Source of the DNA: Mucilaginibacter celer
GTDB lineage: Bacteria; Bacteroidota; Bacteroidia; Sphingobacteriales; Sphingobacteriaceae
Assembly: GCF_003576455.2 (NCBI RefSeq)
Contig: NZ_CP032869.1
Span: 5,084,001-5,148,000 of the forward strand
Direction: 5' to 3'
Length of the DNA: 64,000 bases
Positions 52,956 through 63,035 of the stretch are shown one piece after another. The notes below the pieces were generated by a model. The model was not told where the DNA came from, ran no database searches, and saw only the letters and a list, made by a program, of their open reading frames with translations. Numbering within the stretch: the stretch's first letter is position 1; every line of letters starts with the position of its first letter. The translations under genes and the position numbers were made by a program.

Positions 52956-54671
52956 CTATTTACTTTTATTACCCGGTTTCGGGAATACCTTGTGCGTGCC
53001 AGCCCAAATGCGCCATAAGCTATCAAGCCGGTGCACTTTAGCCGGATATGCTGATCTCAAATCGGTTGTTTCGGTTTTATCATTAGCCATATCAAACAAA
53101 TGCCAGGTGGTATCATTACTTAACGATACCAGCTTCCAGTTACCCAAACGCGCATAGCGGGCGCCAAAGTGTTCGTTAAACAAATCTTCATGACCGGCAG
53201 TTTGTTTACCGCTAAAGGTTGGCACTAAACTAATGCCCGTGGTAGGCTGAATGGTATGGCCTTTATAAGTTTGCGGATATCTGGCTCCGGCCAACTCAAC
53301 AAAAGTGCTCATGAAATCCATCACATGGCCTATACTGCTATTGAAGCTGCCTTTTTTTGCCGGGATGCCTTTAGGCCAAAAAGCAATCATGGGCGTATGC
53401 ACCCCACCCTCGTACGATTCGGCCTTCCAGTACTCGTACGGTGTATTAGCCACATTAGCCCAGCGCGGCCCTATGGATGCATAAGTTGTTTCGGGGCCTG
53501 GCATAACTTGTTTTTCGGTAGCATAAACTATTTCACGGCCGTCGCGGGTTTCGTTAGGGCGGTCAAAGCCGGGCCCGTAAGCCGCACAATTTTCGGCACT
53601 GGCTCCGTTATCCGACAGGAAAACGATGAGCGTATTATCCAGTTGGCCGGTTTGCTTCAGTGTGTTAATGATACGGCCAATGCCCTGATCCATCCTGTCA
53701 ATCATGGCCGCGTGTACCGCCATGGCCATGGCATCCCATTGTTTGGTTGGGTTTTTATCCCAGTCAAGGTCGCCCTTCCAGCGGTCGGATAGTTTTGTTT
53801 TTGTTGGGTCGATCAAACCCAGCTTTATCATTTTTTTGTACCTCGCTTCGCGGATGGCCTGCCAGCCGGCTTTGTAAGTATCCCTGTATTTGGTAATGTC
53901 TTCGGGCAGGGCCTGAAGCGGCCAGTGCGGGGCATTCTCGGCCACATACAAAAAGAAAGGCTTTGACGATTTGGCGTAGCCTTTTATATAAGCTACAGCC
54001 GTATCGTTAATAGCGTCGGTATGATAGTAGTTTTTGGGGACAGATTTTATCGGCGTGGTACCGCTAACCAAACTAAAGGGATCATAAAAATCAACCACGC
54101 CCCATATCGTACCAAAAAACTTTTCAAAACCCCGGTTGGTAGGATATTGGCTTACCGGCGAAAACTCAGGGTAATCTTTATGGTGATTGAGCCAGGCTAA
54201 CTGATCCTGCGGGTTAGGCTGCCCGTTGGTATTGGATACATGCCATTTGCCCGACATGGCGGTGTGATAACCTGCAAATTTTAATACCTCGGCAAGGGTT
54301 ACAGCATTATCGGTAATATGGCCGAGGTATCCCGGCTCATCTTCAGCATCAGTCATCTTGCCTATCCCTGCTTGCTGATTATATAATCCTGTTAACAACG
54401 AGGCCCTTGTTGGGCAGCAGCGCGATGTATTATAAAATTGGGTATAACGGATGCCGTTTTGTGCAAGATAATCGAGATTGGGGGTTTTTATTTCTCCTCC
54501 ATAGCATCCAATATCTGAAAACCCGAGGTCATCGGCCAGAATTACGATAATATTAGGGCGTTTTTTTGGAGGTATTGCCTGCTTATTTTCCGGCGCGCGC
54601 TGCCAGGCCATCAAAGCGGACGCGCCAATACAAATAAAAAATAAGCAGGTAAATAATTTATGTTTATTCAT
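52956..54671 (-). CDS. Arylsulfatase (formylglycine-dependent, type I)
   Basis: From ATG 54671 the protein has 571 residues, with an N-terminal signal (TCLFFICIGASALMA). Metal site IIVILADDLGFSDIGCYGG comes first, then the sulfatase signature SRCCPTRASLLTGLYNQQ with C85 as the residue converted to formylglycine (C-x-P-x-R). Later motifs are HTAMSGKWHV, TLIVFLSDNGASAENC and the C-terminal GNWKLVSLSNDTTWHLFDM. It hydrolyses sulfate esters, probably on polysaccharides. The cysteine form needs an FGE; one is encoded at 44473-45639. A longer frame from 54794 is not preferred because the signal peptide begins at 54671. Confidence 0.9.
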   Translation of the reverse strand: MNKHKLFTCLFFICIGASALMAWQRAPENKQAIPPKKRPNIIVILADDLGFSDIGCYGGEIKTPNLDYLAQNGIRYTQFYNTSRCCPTRASLLTGLYNQQAGIGKMTDAEDEPGYLGHITDNAVTLAEVLKFAGYHTAMSGKWHVSNTNGQPNPQDQLAWLNHHKDYPEFSPVSQYPTNRGFEKFFGTIWGVVDFYDPFSLVSGTTPIKSVPKNYYHTDAINDTAVAYIKGYAKSSKPFFLYVAENAPHWPLQALPEDITKYRDTYKAGWQAIREARYKKMIKLGLIDPTKTKLSDRWKGDLDWDKNPTKQWDAMAMAVHAAMIDRMDQGIGRIINTLKQTGQLDNTLIVFLSDNGASAENCAAYGPGFDRPNETRDGREIVYATEKQVMPGPETTYASIGPRWANVANTPYEYWKAESYEGGVHTPMIAFWPKGIPAKKGSFNSSIGHVMDFMSTFVELAGARYPQTYKGHTIQPTTGISLVPTFSGKQTAGHEDLFNEHFGARYARLGNWKLVSLSNDTTWHLFDMANDKTETTDLRSAYPAKVHRLDSLWRIWAGTHKVFPKPGNKSK

Positions 54672-55027
54672 GGTATTAACACCCTCTGTGATGGCCCCTT
54701 CTAAATCAATTAGCTCCGCCAACACCAAAGATAAAAGCAAATGAAAGTTGCAGGTACGAACATACCGCGCACCGAACAGTTTTGCACGGTTCAAATTAAA
54801 ACAATCCTTTTACACAAAACGGGTCAATTGTTGGTGAAATCGTATCAATTTTGTTGTACAAGGCGCTAAGCGGACTTTTTTTCACGCAGCAGCACCACCA
54901 CAACATTAAGTTGTTTCGGGGTTAGTAGTTTCGAATTGAAAGGCGGGAGACTCACGAGATTTGCAAAATTTTGTAAACGCTCCGGGTAACGAAATGATCT
55001 GTTAGCCAAACCAGAGGCTGCTTCAGG
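54672..55027. other. 356-bp intergenic region
   Basis: No gene is seen; an in-frame upstream extension of the sulfatase covers part of it but lacks signal-peptide or domain content. The promoter of the sulfatase should lie here; I found no clean consensus match. Confidence 0.4.
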
Positions 55028-58000
55028 CTACTGCACATTGTACCGGTACACCTGCCTGCCCAGGTTACCATCTTCATCTATGCCTTCAATAACTATGCGA
55101 TAAGGCCCTGCACCATCAGCGTTAAAATAGCTTAATGAGGCATGGCCATCCTTATCGGTAATCAATTCAGGTTGCCAGTAAATGGTACTGCGCAAATCGG
55201 GACGGTTACCGGCTTGCTCAAGGCTTTGGTACTTTGGCGAGTAAAACACCCGGGCTTTATAAAAACCGGGAACTGTAATGGGCAAAATTCCTATTGATGG
55301 GATATCTTTGGATGTTACCCCCCCTCTGTTTTTGGAAGTGATCACAACTACACCGTGGCCTCCCCGCACACCGTATATTGCCGCACTGGCCCCATAAAAA
55401 AACTCCACGGTTTCAACATCCGATGCACTTATAATATCGACCGGGCTGCGCGGGTCCAGCGGATCGGATGTTGTAGAAGGAATCTGCACACCATCTAAAA
55501 GAATGAGGCCGTCAAAATCACTTTTTAGTAAACCACGGGCCCGCTCACTATGTACCCTCGAGGCCAGCATTTGAGATAACGATCCTGAAGCAGGAAGATC
55601 GCCTATGTGGATCACCTGGTCTGCATTTCCCGGTCCGCCTAATGCCGAAGAGCGGTAATTGTCATTGCGTTTTACAGCGCGGATGTTTACCTGCTTAAGC
55701 ATTTTAACTTTATCGTATTTCAGATAATCATCGTATTTCAGCTTGCTGTTTTCAAGGTAATCTTTAAGCGATAAATTAACATCCTGAGCCATGCCACGGC
55801 TTATTGCAGATACCAGGGGGATCTCTTCTTTTTTATAGGTAAGCTTCGTGGTATTTGCACCTTTGATATTTACAGCCTGCAAAATAAACATGCACGAATC
55901 GCTAAAGATCAAATCGCTAAACTTAAAGCTGCCGTCACTGTTTATTGGTTGGGTTAATAATTGGGTATCCGGGAATGATCTTAATAAGGATACCGTTCCT
56001 CCATTCAGCATTTTACCGGTAAGCGTTTTAGCATCGCCGCTTATGCTAAGCCCTTTTTCGGGTTGAAAAGCTGTCGGCGGATAGTTGTTATTTAATAAAG
56101 GTTTCCATTCAAATCCACGGTAACCGTTGGTGAGCATCACCAGGTCGAGGTTATGCTGCGTTTCATCATTGATACCGGTAAAATAATAATTGGGCTGCTC
56201 CACATTTCCTTTTAAACCGGAGGTTAGCAGCAAATTGGTTAATATAGTATGCTCATCACTTTCATTTACCGGCACTTTACCTTCATCAGTAACCGATACC
56301 GAAAAATGCCCCATGGCAGCGTTGCCTGCCCGGTTTTTAACATCAAAGCTAAGGTTGGTTAATTCACGCCTCCTGTAGCCGCTTTTATCGCTGTTTACAG
56401 CCAGGCTTAGCTGATCGTAATTCTGTACAAAAATTAACCGTTCGCATAGCGGTTCGCTATTATCATTAAATAAAGTGATCCTGGTGATGCCGGTTTTTAA
56501 ACGCCGTTTTAAAATATCAAGAGCGATGCTCTGGCTATCCAGCTTACAGGATACCGTTACCGCTTTACCGCCCGAATAAATAACCAGTGTCAAAGCTTTA
56601 TCCTTATTTTCACGGTAAAAAGCATCGTTAGCATTTATATTAACCGATGCCTTTGCTACATCATCATTATTAACCGCTAACGCGATACCTTTATCCAAAG
56701 GCCTTGGCAATTGGATACTTTGTTCAACGCCTGTGGCATCGGTAAAAACCGCCCGGTAAGTTTTACCCAATCCGGGGTTTAGCATAAAATAGCCCATCCC
56801 TAAATGGGTTGATGCAAACGAGGTTACCTGCCTGTTATCGTTATCAAAAACAGCGCCCTTAACATCAATACCTTTTCCGTTAGCCGCTACGGCCTTAAAA
56901 GCTATTTTATTGTTAAGCCCGGTAATAAACGTACCGCTTTCGGCAAAAAACTGCAGATCTGTTTTGGAATCAGTCGTGGCGGGTTGTTTGGTTGCGCTTT
57001 CCGGTAGGTTATCGCCTGCTAACGCACCTACTTTTATCTCCCGTTCAAAAAAGTTATTGCTGTTGCGCATCCATCGGGTATAGGCGCGAATGCGGTAATT
57101 GCCTTTCGGAAGGGTATCGGGCAAGGCAAAATCGCCCCAGGCAATACCGCTGTTTAATTGCAGTGCTATTTCCTGTTTTACTTTACCTGCGGGATTGATC
57201 AACTCCGCATGTAAAACCCCGCTGCGATCCGATAATTCATGGTTTTCGCCTTCAGTTACATATGCTTTAAAATAAACCGTATCGCCGGCTGCATAATAGG
57301 GCTTATCAAAATGCAGGTAAGCTTTTTCAATAGCATGCTGTTCGTTATAGTTTTTAAGCTTGTTTACCATATCGGCTGCAGGCAGATTATTATTTGCCAC
57401 CGGTTGGTTTAATGGCTCATAATCTACAGGTAAAAGTGCAGCTACCCGAACATTACCCCAGGCCCCCCGGTACGAAACTGCGTTGGGATCAAGCAATGCG
57501 CCGCTGCCGTCAAATAACGCATATGCAGCATTAAAATTTAAAATGGTAACCTCGTGATTATCGGCGGCATTTAGATTATTTACCTGCGGATGCTTCCCGA
57601 AACGCCCGCCTTCATTATAGGTAATGTGAAACGAATCGAAATCGCAGCCAAGTGCATAAACATTTGGCTTATCGGTGCCTTTCATTATCTCAGCTTCCGT
57701 TAACGGAAAACTCATCAGCAAAGGACTGCCCCTCTTTTTGCTTGCCTGCTGTTTGCCGCCATCTAAACGTGGCGGATTGGCATATTGCACCACCCGGAAA
57801 CCATTTTTATTTAAGGCACCTTTTTGCAAGGCTCTTAAAAAATGCATCATCGAACCTTTATAAACCTGCAACCGGGCCAGCTTCCAGCGTTCCTCCTCCT
57901 GGGTTGTTCCTTTTAAACTTTCAAATAACACCTCGCCATCGTAATGCAGTTTCAGAGCAAAAATGTCTTTATCACTATAAGCGAAATTGCTGATAAGATA

Positions 58001-58531
58001 TTTTAGTCTGTAACCCAATCCCCGGTTCTCGATGGTAATAAAATCTACTGATGATGCAGTGAGTGTTTTCGTATCAACATCGTAAGCAAAATCAAGCGTT
58101 TCGGGATTTAAGATTTTACATTGATCTGCCAGGCCTGATTTTCCCAAAAATTGTTCTTTAAATATTTCGAGGTATCTCTCTCGGTCGGCGCCACCACGCT
58201 GCTTCACTACTACCTCATCTAACGCATACGTTTTAGGCGAGAGGATAATATCAGGCACAATCATGTTTTCACCAACAACAGATATAATTTTTTTATAGCT
58301 TTCAAAGCCAACTACAGAAACAACAAGTTCATAGTTGCCGCTCTTAACGTTGCTCATCGCATAGCTTCCGTCGGGCGCTGTTTTAGTTCCTACCGTTGCA
58401 TTACTCAAAAATACGCTGGCGTTGGCTACCGGCTTATGATCGGTTGCGTTTACAACCCGCCCGCTTATTTTTATTTGTGCAAGGCAACTAAACGGGAGCA
58501 AAAGGAACAAGAAGGTGAACTTTCCGGACAT
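55028..58531 (-). CDS. Large envelope protein with CarboxypepD_reg, MG2-like and TonB plug domains, no barrel
   Basis: A 1167-residue exported protein (signal MSGKFTFLFLLLPFSCLAQ). Residues 20-110 are a CarboxypepD_reg domain (GRVVNATDHKPVANASVFLS). Around 395-500 a macroglobulin MG2-like domain appears (KAYLHFDKPYYAAGDTVYFK, DTLPKGNYRIRAYTRWM). Around 960-1085 a TonB plug-like domain follows (SQMLASRVHSERARGLL, LILLDGVQIPS, VETVEFFYGASAAIYGVRG), then an Ig-like tail ending in GRQVYRYNVQ. There is no beta barrel after the plug, so it is not a receptor by itself. Such proteins recur in Bacteroidota; their role is unknown. Confidence 0.8.
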   Translation of the reverse strand: MSGKFTFLFLLLPFSCLAQIKISGRVVNATDHKPVANASVFLSNATVGTKTAPDGSYAMSNVKSGNYELVVSVVGFESYKKIISVVGENMIVPDIILSPKTYALDEVVVKQRGGADRERYLEIFKEQFLGKSGLADQCKILNPETLDFAYDVDTKTLTASSVDFITIENRGLGYRLKYLISNFAYSDKDIFALKLHYDGEVLFESLKGTTQEEERWKLARLQVYKGSMMHFLRALQKGALNKNGFRVVQYANPPRLDGGKQQASKKRGSPLLMSFPLTEAEIMKGTDKPNVYALGCDFDSFHITYNEGGRFGKHPQVNNLNAADNHEVTILNFNAAYALFDGSGALLDPNAVSYRGAWGNVRVAALLPVDYEPLNQPVANNNLPAADMVNKLKNYNEQHAIEKAYLHFDKPYYAAGDTVYFKAYVTEGENHELSDRSGVLHAELINPAGKVKQEIALQLNSGIAWGDFALPDTLPKGNYRIRAYTRWMRNSNNFFEREIKVGALAGDNLPESATKQPATTDSKTDLQFFAESGTFITGLNNKIAFKAVAANGKGIDVKGAVFDNDNRQVTSFASTHLGMGYFMLNPGLGKTYRAVFTDATGVEQSIQLPRPLDKGIALAVNNDDVAKASVNINANDAFYRENKDKALTLVIYSGGKAVTVSCKLDSQSIALDILKRRLKTGITRITLFNDNSEPLCERLIFVQNYDQLSLAVNSDKSGYRRRELTNLSFDVKNRAGNAAMGHFSVSVTDEGKVPVNESDEHTILTNLLLTSGLKGNVEQPNYYFTGINDETQHNLDLVMLTNGYRGFEWKPLLNNNYPPTAFQPEKGLSISGDAKTLTGKMLNGGTVSLLRSFPDTQLLTQPINSDGSFKFSDLIFSDSCMFILQAVNIKGANTTKLTYKKEEIPLVSAISRGMAQDVNLSLKDYLENSKLKYDDYLKYDKVKMLKQVNIRAVKRNDNYRSSALGGPGNADQVIHIGDLPASGSLSQMLASRVHSERARGLLKSDFDGLILLDGVQIPSTTSDPLDPRSPVDIISASDVETVEFFYGASAAIYGVRGGHGVVVITSKNRGGVTSKDIPSIGILPITVPGFYKARVFYSPKYQSLEQAGNRPDLRSTIYWQPELITDKDGHASLSYFNADGAGPYRIVIEGIDEDGNLGRQVYRYNVQ

Positions 58532-58677
58532 TTGGTATACGATTTAGGTAATAATTGAAAAGTAATTAACCTGCGTTAATCACTTTAGGTGGTTTATAAT
58601 CAGCATAAAGCTACCTAATATTATTATTCCAAACAATACATCCATTTATACTAACTTTCCGTTTTGGTACCAACATC

Positions 58678-59145
58678 ATGAACATTTACCCATCCCTCTC
58701 CCAAAGATTAAATACCCAACACCAGGCCATTCAGCAATTAATTGCCGGGGTGAGCACCCAACAACTCAACACCCCAATGGCTCCGGGTAAATGGAGCGCA
58801 TTAGATAACATAGCCCACCTGGCCATTTATCAAAAAATATTTGTTGAACGGATGCACCGGATCATTAATGAAGATACCCCGGCATTTGAAAGGTATAACG
58901 GCGACCTTGACCCGGAGTTTACACCCTACCGTTCGATGCCGTTAACAGATTTGCTTGATACAATTGAGGCCGGCAGGGTAACCATACTGAACCTGATAAC
59001 GCAGCTCAGCGATTCCCAACTTTCGCGCATAGGCATCCATCCCCGGTACGGGAACCTTACCATTGTAAAATGGCTCGAGTTTTTTGTATTGCATGAGGCG
59101 CATCACCTTTTTACCATTTTTCAACTGGTAAACGCGCCGCAATAA
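58678..59145 (+). CDS. DinB-like four-helix protein
   Basis: A 155-residue protein of the DinB/YfiT-like fold. Metal-binding histidines are in LDNIAHLAIYQK near residue 43 and FFVLHEAHHLFTIFQL near the C-terminus. Members include bacillithiol- and mycothiol-linked transferases, but many have no known reaction. It has its own terminator and no clear partner genes. Confidence 0.82.
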   Translation: MNIYPSLSQRLNTQHQAIQQLIAGVSTQQLNTPMAPGKWSALDNIAHLAIYQKIFVERMHRIINEDTPAFERYNGDLDPEFTPYRSMPLTDLLDTIEAGRVTILNLITQLSDSQLSRIGIHPRYGNLTIVKWLEFFVLHEAHHLFTIFQLVNAPQ

Positions 59146-59152
59146 ACGGTAA

Positions 59153-59186
59153 TAAAAAAGGCAGCCTGTTTTGCAGACTGCCTTTC
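59153..59186. terminator. Bidirectional terminator
   Basis: AAAGGCAGCCTG pairs with GCAGACTGCCTTT (small mismatch) around TTTT, with A/T runs on both sides. It separates the DinB-like gene (plus) from the OmpA-like gene (minus). Confidence 0.65.
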
Positions 59187-59207
59187 TATTTAAAAAAAGC
59201 TTGATTA

Positions 59208-59738
59208 TTATTCAGCTACCTTAACTTCTACGCGGCGGTTTAACACGCGGCCCTCTTCGGTAGTATTATCGGCAATCGGTTTGCTTTCGCCCCAGCCTTT
59301 AACGGTAAGGTTGTCGGCTTTAACGCCGCTGTTGATCAGGTAAAGTTTTACCGAGTTTGCCCTATCAACAGATAAAGACTGATTATGCTCGGCAGTACCC
59401 TCGGCAGATGCATTACCATTAAGGATAAACTTAACCGATTGGTCTTTTTTCAGCTCGGCAGCGATATGATCCAAAGTTTGGTATGAAGCCGTTTTTAACA
59501 CAGCTGAGTTAAATTCGAACTGGATATTGGTGAAATTATAATCTGGCTTTGCCGGAGCAGGTGGCGCAGGCGGAGCCGGTGGCGGCGGAGGTGTAGGTTG
59601 CGGAGCAGGAGTGGCAGGCTGAGCAGGAGCAGCTGGCGGCGGTGTTTGCACAACAGCTTTTTTGGTTTTACAGGCCTGGGTAGTAATAGCTAAAACAGCT
59701 ATAGCAAGAGCAAATAAAGATGTTTTTAGAGTTTTCAT
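59208..59738 (-). CDS. OmpA-family lipoprotein
   Basis: A 176-residue outer-membrane lipoprotein (lipobox AITTQAC, acyl cysteine C23). A proline/alanine-rich linker spans about residues 34-64. The OmpA C-terminal domain follows (IQFEFNSAVLKTASYQTLDHIA, GNASAEGTAEHNQSLSVDRANSV, KGWGESKPIADN, GRVLNRRVEV), which binds peptidoglycan through conserved aspartate/arginine positions. It resembles Pal and ties the outer membrane to the wall. Confidence 0.9.
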   Translation of the reverse strand: MKTLKTSLFALAIAVLAITTQACKTKKAVVQTPPPAAPAQPATPAPQPTPPPPPAPPAPPAPAKPDYNFTNIQFEFNSAVLKTASYQTLDHIAAELKKDQSVKFILNGNASAEGTAEHNQSLSVDRANSVKLYLINSGVKADNLTVKGWGESKPIADNTTEEGRVLNRRVEVKVAE

Positions 59739-60049
59739 ATTCTAAGTATTTGTGTAAACATAAAAAACGTTGGCATATTGTGAATAGTGCGCTACCGTAT
59801 TTTTATACACATACGGCGCTTTTTACGTTACGGTGTGGATTATTTAATCAATAGTTATGCCATTTAACAAATAGCCTGATGATTTTAGGCGTGCGATGGC
59901 GTAGGGGAGTAAAGGGATTTTGCAGGCAAACTTTGCGCCTTCGCGGCTTTGCGCGAAAAAAAGGCCCCCTTCAAATGCCCTACATCTTGTAAAGCTGTCG
60001 TTCGTTTACTCACCTATCCTTATCTTGCCGCACCAATATAACCATCGCC
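59739..60049. other. 311-bp divergent intergenic region
   Basis: No gene. At about 59927-59967 the stretch contains TTTGCGCCTTCGCGGCTTTG followed by GCGCGAAA, a G+C-rich partly palindromic phrase seen only once in this window. It should carry the promoters of the OmpA-like and lyase genes. Confidence 0.4.
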
Positions 60050-61219
60050 ATGAAAAAATTATTAGCTGTTATTTTAATTGCAGTAAGCTGTGCATTTACC
60101 AATAAGCAAATGCAAGCCGATAAATCTCCGGTTGAGCAGGCCGCCGAAGCCATTCTTAAAAAACAGGTATTAACCGAAGCCGCCTGGGCTATGCAGCAGC
60201 AACCCATAACCATTACCGCCTCATCATCGCCAAGAAGTGCCGGCGGTGCGCACGATTTTTTTTCGGAGGCGGATTATTTTTGGCCTAATCCTCAAAATCC
60301 CGATGGACCCTACATTAACCGCGACGGGCTCACCAACCCCTATAATTTTGTGGAGCACCGCCAGGCCATGATCCGTTTCAGCAAAATTATAGGCGCGCTG
60401 GCATCGGCCTATAAAATTACGGGGGATATTAAATATGTAAACCAGGCCGTAATCCACCTTAAAGCCTGGTTTATTGATCCCGAAACAGTAATGACCCCAA
60501 GCCTTTGGTTTGCACAGGCTGTTAAAGGGCAGTTTACCGGCCGTAACTATGGCATTATTGATACCATTCACCTGATGGAAGTTGCACAGGGTGTTATTGT
60601 AATGGAAAAAGCAATGGATACCAAAACCGCCGCCGGTATAAAACAATGGTTTGCCATATATACCGAATGGCTTATGACCAGCAAACCCGGCATCCAGGAA
60701 AAAGAGGTTAAAAATAACCATGCCACCTGCTGGGCTATGCAGGTAGCATCGTTTGCCAAACTGTGCAATAATGAGGTTGTGCTTGATTCATTACGCTTAA
60801 GATATAAAACCGTATTGCTGCCAAGGCAAATGGGTACCGATGGCAGTTTCCCCTTGGAGCTGGAACGCACCAAACCTTATGGCTATTCTATTTTTAACCT
60901 GGATGCCATGACCATGCTTTGCCAGATTTTATCAACCCCAAAGGATAATTTATGGGAGTTTGAAACCGCCGACGGCAAATCTATCAAAAAAGGAATCGCC
61001 TACCTGTACCCTTTTGTGGCCGATAAAAGCAAATGGACAATAAAACCCGATGTAATGTATTGGGATAACTGGCCGGTAGCGCAACCTTTTTTATTATTCG
61101 GTGCCGATGCTTACCATGAAAACAGCTGGCTAAACACCTGGAAAAATTTAGACCATAACCCTAAGGTTGAGGAAGTTATCCGCAATTTACCTATCCGGCA
61201 CCCGCTTATCTGGTTTTAA
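60050..61219 (+). CDS. Alginate-lyase-family secreted enzyme
   Basis: A 389-residue exported protein (signal peptide VILIAVSCAFT, possible lipoprotein cysteine C14). The helical alginate_lyase domain (PF05426-like) is visible in GGAHDFFSEADYFWPNPQNP, NFVEHRQAMIRFSKIIGAL, NNHATCWAMQVASFAKL (the NNH active-site motif) and DGSFPLELERTKPYGYSIFNLDAM. It cuts uronic-acid polysaccharides such as alginate or glucuronan by beta-elimination in the periplasm. It is not next to a SusCD pair here, so the target glycan is uncertain. Confidence 0.85.
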   Translation: MKKLLAVILIAVSCAFTNKQMQADKSPVEQAAEAILKKQVLTEAAWAMQQQPITITASSSPRSAGGAHDFFSEADYFWPNPQNPDGPYINRDGLTNPYNFVEHRQAMIRFSKIIGALASAYKITGDIKYVNQAVIHLKAWFIDPETVMTPSLWFAQAVKGQFTGRNYGIIDTIHLMEVAQGVIVMEKAMDTKTAAGIKQWFAIYTEWLMTSKPGIQEKEVKNNHATCWAMQVASFAKLCNNEVVLDSLRLRYKTVLLPRQMGTDGSFPLELERTKPYGYSIFNLDAMTMLCQILSTPKDNLWEFETADGKSIKKGIAYLYPFVADKSKWTIKPDVMYWDNWPVAQPFLLFGADAYHENSWLNTWKNLDHNPKVEEVIRNLPIRHPLIWF

Positions 61220-61586
61220 GCGGGTAAGGCAAGTGACTGAAAAACATGGTTTTCCATCAAAAAACAATAAATAAACTGTGAGTTAAGCGTATCGCCAAAA
61301 AAAAATTTCGCTGCAAAAGCCCTGTTTCCGTGTTGGGTTCACACTACAAAAGCACTACTACGCTTGCGATTAAGCCGTATTGGGCCTATTATAAGGTATT
61401 TATAATAAGATGTTTATATAATTTTACTCATACCAAAACATCAATAATACCTATTAACGCCCTTTTCCTGATATTAGTATATGATATTCATAAGTATCAT
61501 GAATTTAGTTAACAGGTGATGTTTTTATTACAAGGCCAATTATATACCTAAATAAACACATCAAAACACGCTTAACAATTTAACTT
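61220..61586. other. 367-bp intergenic region
   Basis: AT-rich, no supported gene; a 60-codon frame at 61330-61512 has no domain content. It holds the leader of the first GH18 gene. Confidence 0.4.
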
Positions 61587-62999
61587 ATGAGATCAAAATT
61601 TAACTCCTATCTCCTCGGCCTTACGCTGGCCGTACTCGCGGGTTTATCTTCCTGTAAAAAGGACAACATGAACCAGTTTAAAACAGGAAGTGACCCTGCG
61701 CAGGGTAATGACAGCAAAGCGGTATCGGTAAACAACGCCGTGCCCATTGCTTCCTTTAAGGTGATCGGTTACCTGCCCAGCTGGCAGGGCGATGTTAACA
61801 CCGTGCAGTACAGCAAGCTAACCCACATTAACTACGCTTTCCTTACGCCAACTAACTCGGGCGGGTTAAATCCGCTGGATAACCTGTCGAAGTTTACCAG
61901 CCTGGTTACTACCGCCCACAATAACAACGTAAAAGTGATCATATCTGTTGGCGGAGGTGGCGGCGGCGATGCCTTCCACTCTATTGTTGCCAATTCCGGC
62001 TATCGTACCACTTTTGTTAACAACATGGTTAATTTTTGCAACCAGTACAATGTGGATGGTGTTGATATCGACTGGGAATTTCCATCGGCAGGTACCGAAA
62101 CTAATAATTTCTATACCTTGCTGCAGCAACTTTCAACTGCTATGCACAATGGCGGTAAGCTGTGTACCATTGCTTCTATTTCGGTTGGTGCATCATACGT
62201 AACCAACAGCATGTTCACCATATTGGATTGGATTAACATTATGGATTATGATGACAACAATTACCAGCACTCTACCTATCAATCGGCTGTTGATTGTTTA
62301 AGCTACTGGGCAGGCCGTGGCTTACCTGCTGCCAAAACCATATTGGGTGTTCCGTTTTATGCAAGGGATAACCGGTATGATTATGCCACCAAAAACTATA
62401 ACGAGATTCTGAGCATGGGCGGTAGTCCAAACTCGGATACCTTTCAAACTTATGGTTATAACGGCATCCCAACCATTAAAAGTAAAACCACGTTGGCACT
62501 TAACCAGGCTGGTGGTATGATGATCTGGGATCTGGGGGGCGATGCTTCGGGTGCCAACTCCCTGTTATCGGCCATGAACTCCATCATTACCGGTGGCACA
62601 ACAACTCCTCCAAACTCGCCGCCTATCGGTACCGTGATCTCACTTAAAGGTTTCAACAACAAATACGTAAGCGGCGAAAACGGTACCCAGGCCATGAACT
62701 GTAACCGCACCACCGCCGGCGATTGGGAACACTTCACTGTACTTGATGCCGGTGCAGGCAAAATTTACCTGCGCAGCATGGGCAAATACGTATCATCAGA
62801 AAACGGCACTCAGGCTATCACCTGCAACCGCACCACTCCAGGCGACTGGGAAAAATTTGACTGGATAGTTACCACCGACGGTAAAATCACCCTGCGCGGC
62901 AACAACGGCAAGTTCATCTCGAGCGAAAACGGCACCCAAGCCATGACCTGTAACCGTGCAACAGCATCGGGCTGGGAAGCTTTTGGATTGAACCAGTAA
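61587..62999 (+). CDS. GH18 chitinase-like lipoprotein with C-terminal beta-trefoil
   Basis: A 470-residue lipoprotein (lipobox LAGLSSC, acyl cysteine C23). Residues 50-330 are a GH18 TIM barrel with the catalytic motif DGVDIDWEFP (D157-x-x-D160-x-D162-x-E164, proton donor E164) and ISVGGGGGGDAFHS. The last 130 residues have three similar blocks (KYVSGENGTQAMNCNRTT, KYVSSENGTQAITCNRTT, KFISSENGTQAMTCNRAT) and form a fascin-like beta-trefoil, probably a sugar-binding module. It would degrade chitin or related GlcNAc glycans at the cell surface. A close relative follows at 63216. Confidence 0.9.
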   Translation: MRSKFNSYLLGLTLAVLAGLSSCKKDNMNQFKTGSDPAQGNDSKAVSVNNAVPIASFKVIGYLPSWQGDVNTVQYSKLTHINYAFLTPTNSGGLNPLDNLSKFTSLVTTAHNNNVKVIISVGGGGGGDAFHSIVANSGYRTTFVNNMVNFCNQYNVDGVDIDWEFPSAGTETNNFYTLLQQLSTAMHNGGKLCTIASISVGASYVTNSMFTILDWINIMDYDDNNYQHSTYQSAVDCLSYWAGRGLPAAKTILGVPFYARDNRYDYATKNYNEILSMGGSPNSDTFQTYGYNGIPTIKSKTTLALNQAGGMMIWDLGGDASGANSLLSAMNSIITGGTTTPPNSPPIGTVISLKGFNNKYVSGENGTQAMNCNRTTAGDWEHFTVLDAGAGKIYLRSMGKYVSSENGTQAITCNRTTPGDWEKFDWIVTTDGKITLRGNNGKFISSENGTQAMTCNRATASGWEAFGLNQ

Positions 63000-63035
63000 G
63001 CGAATAGGCGTTCGTAAAAGCGCGGGAATGTGCGA

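Noticed and set aside
61330..61512. 60-codon frame before the first GH18 gene
   Set aside because: AT-rich intergenic sequence without protein-like composition or recognisable motif.
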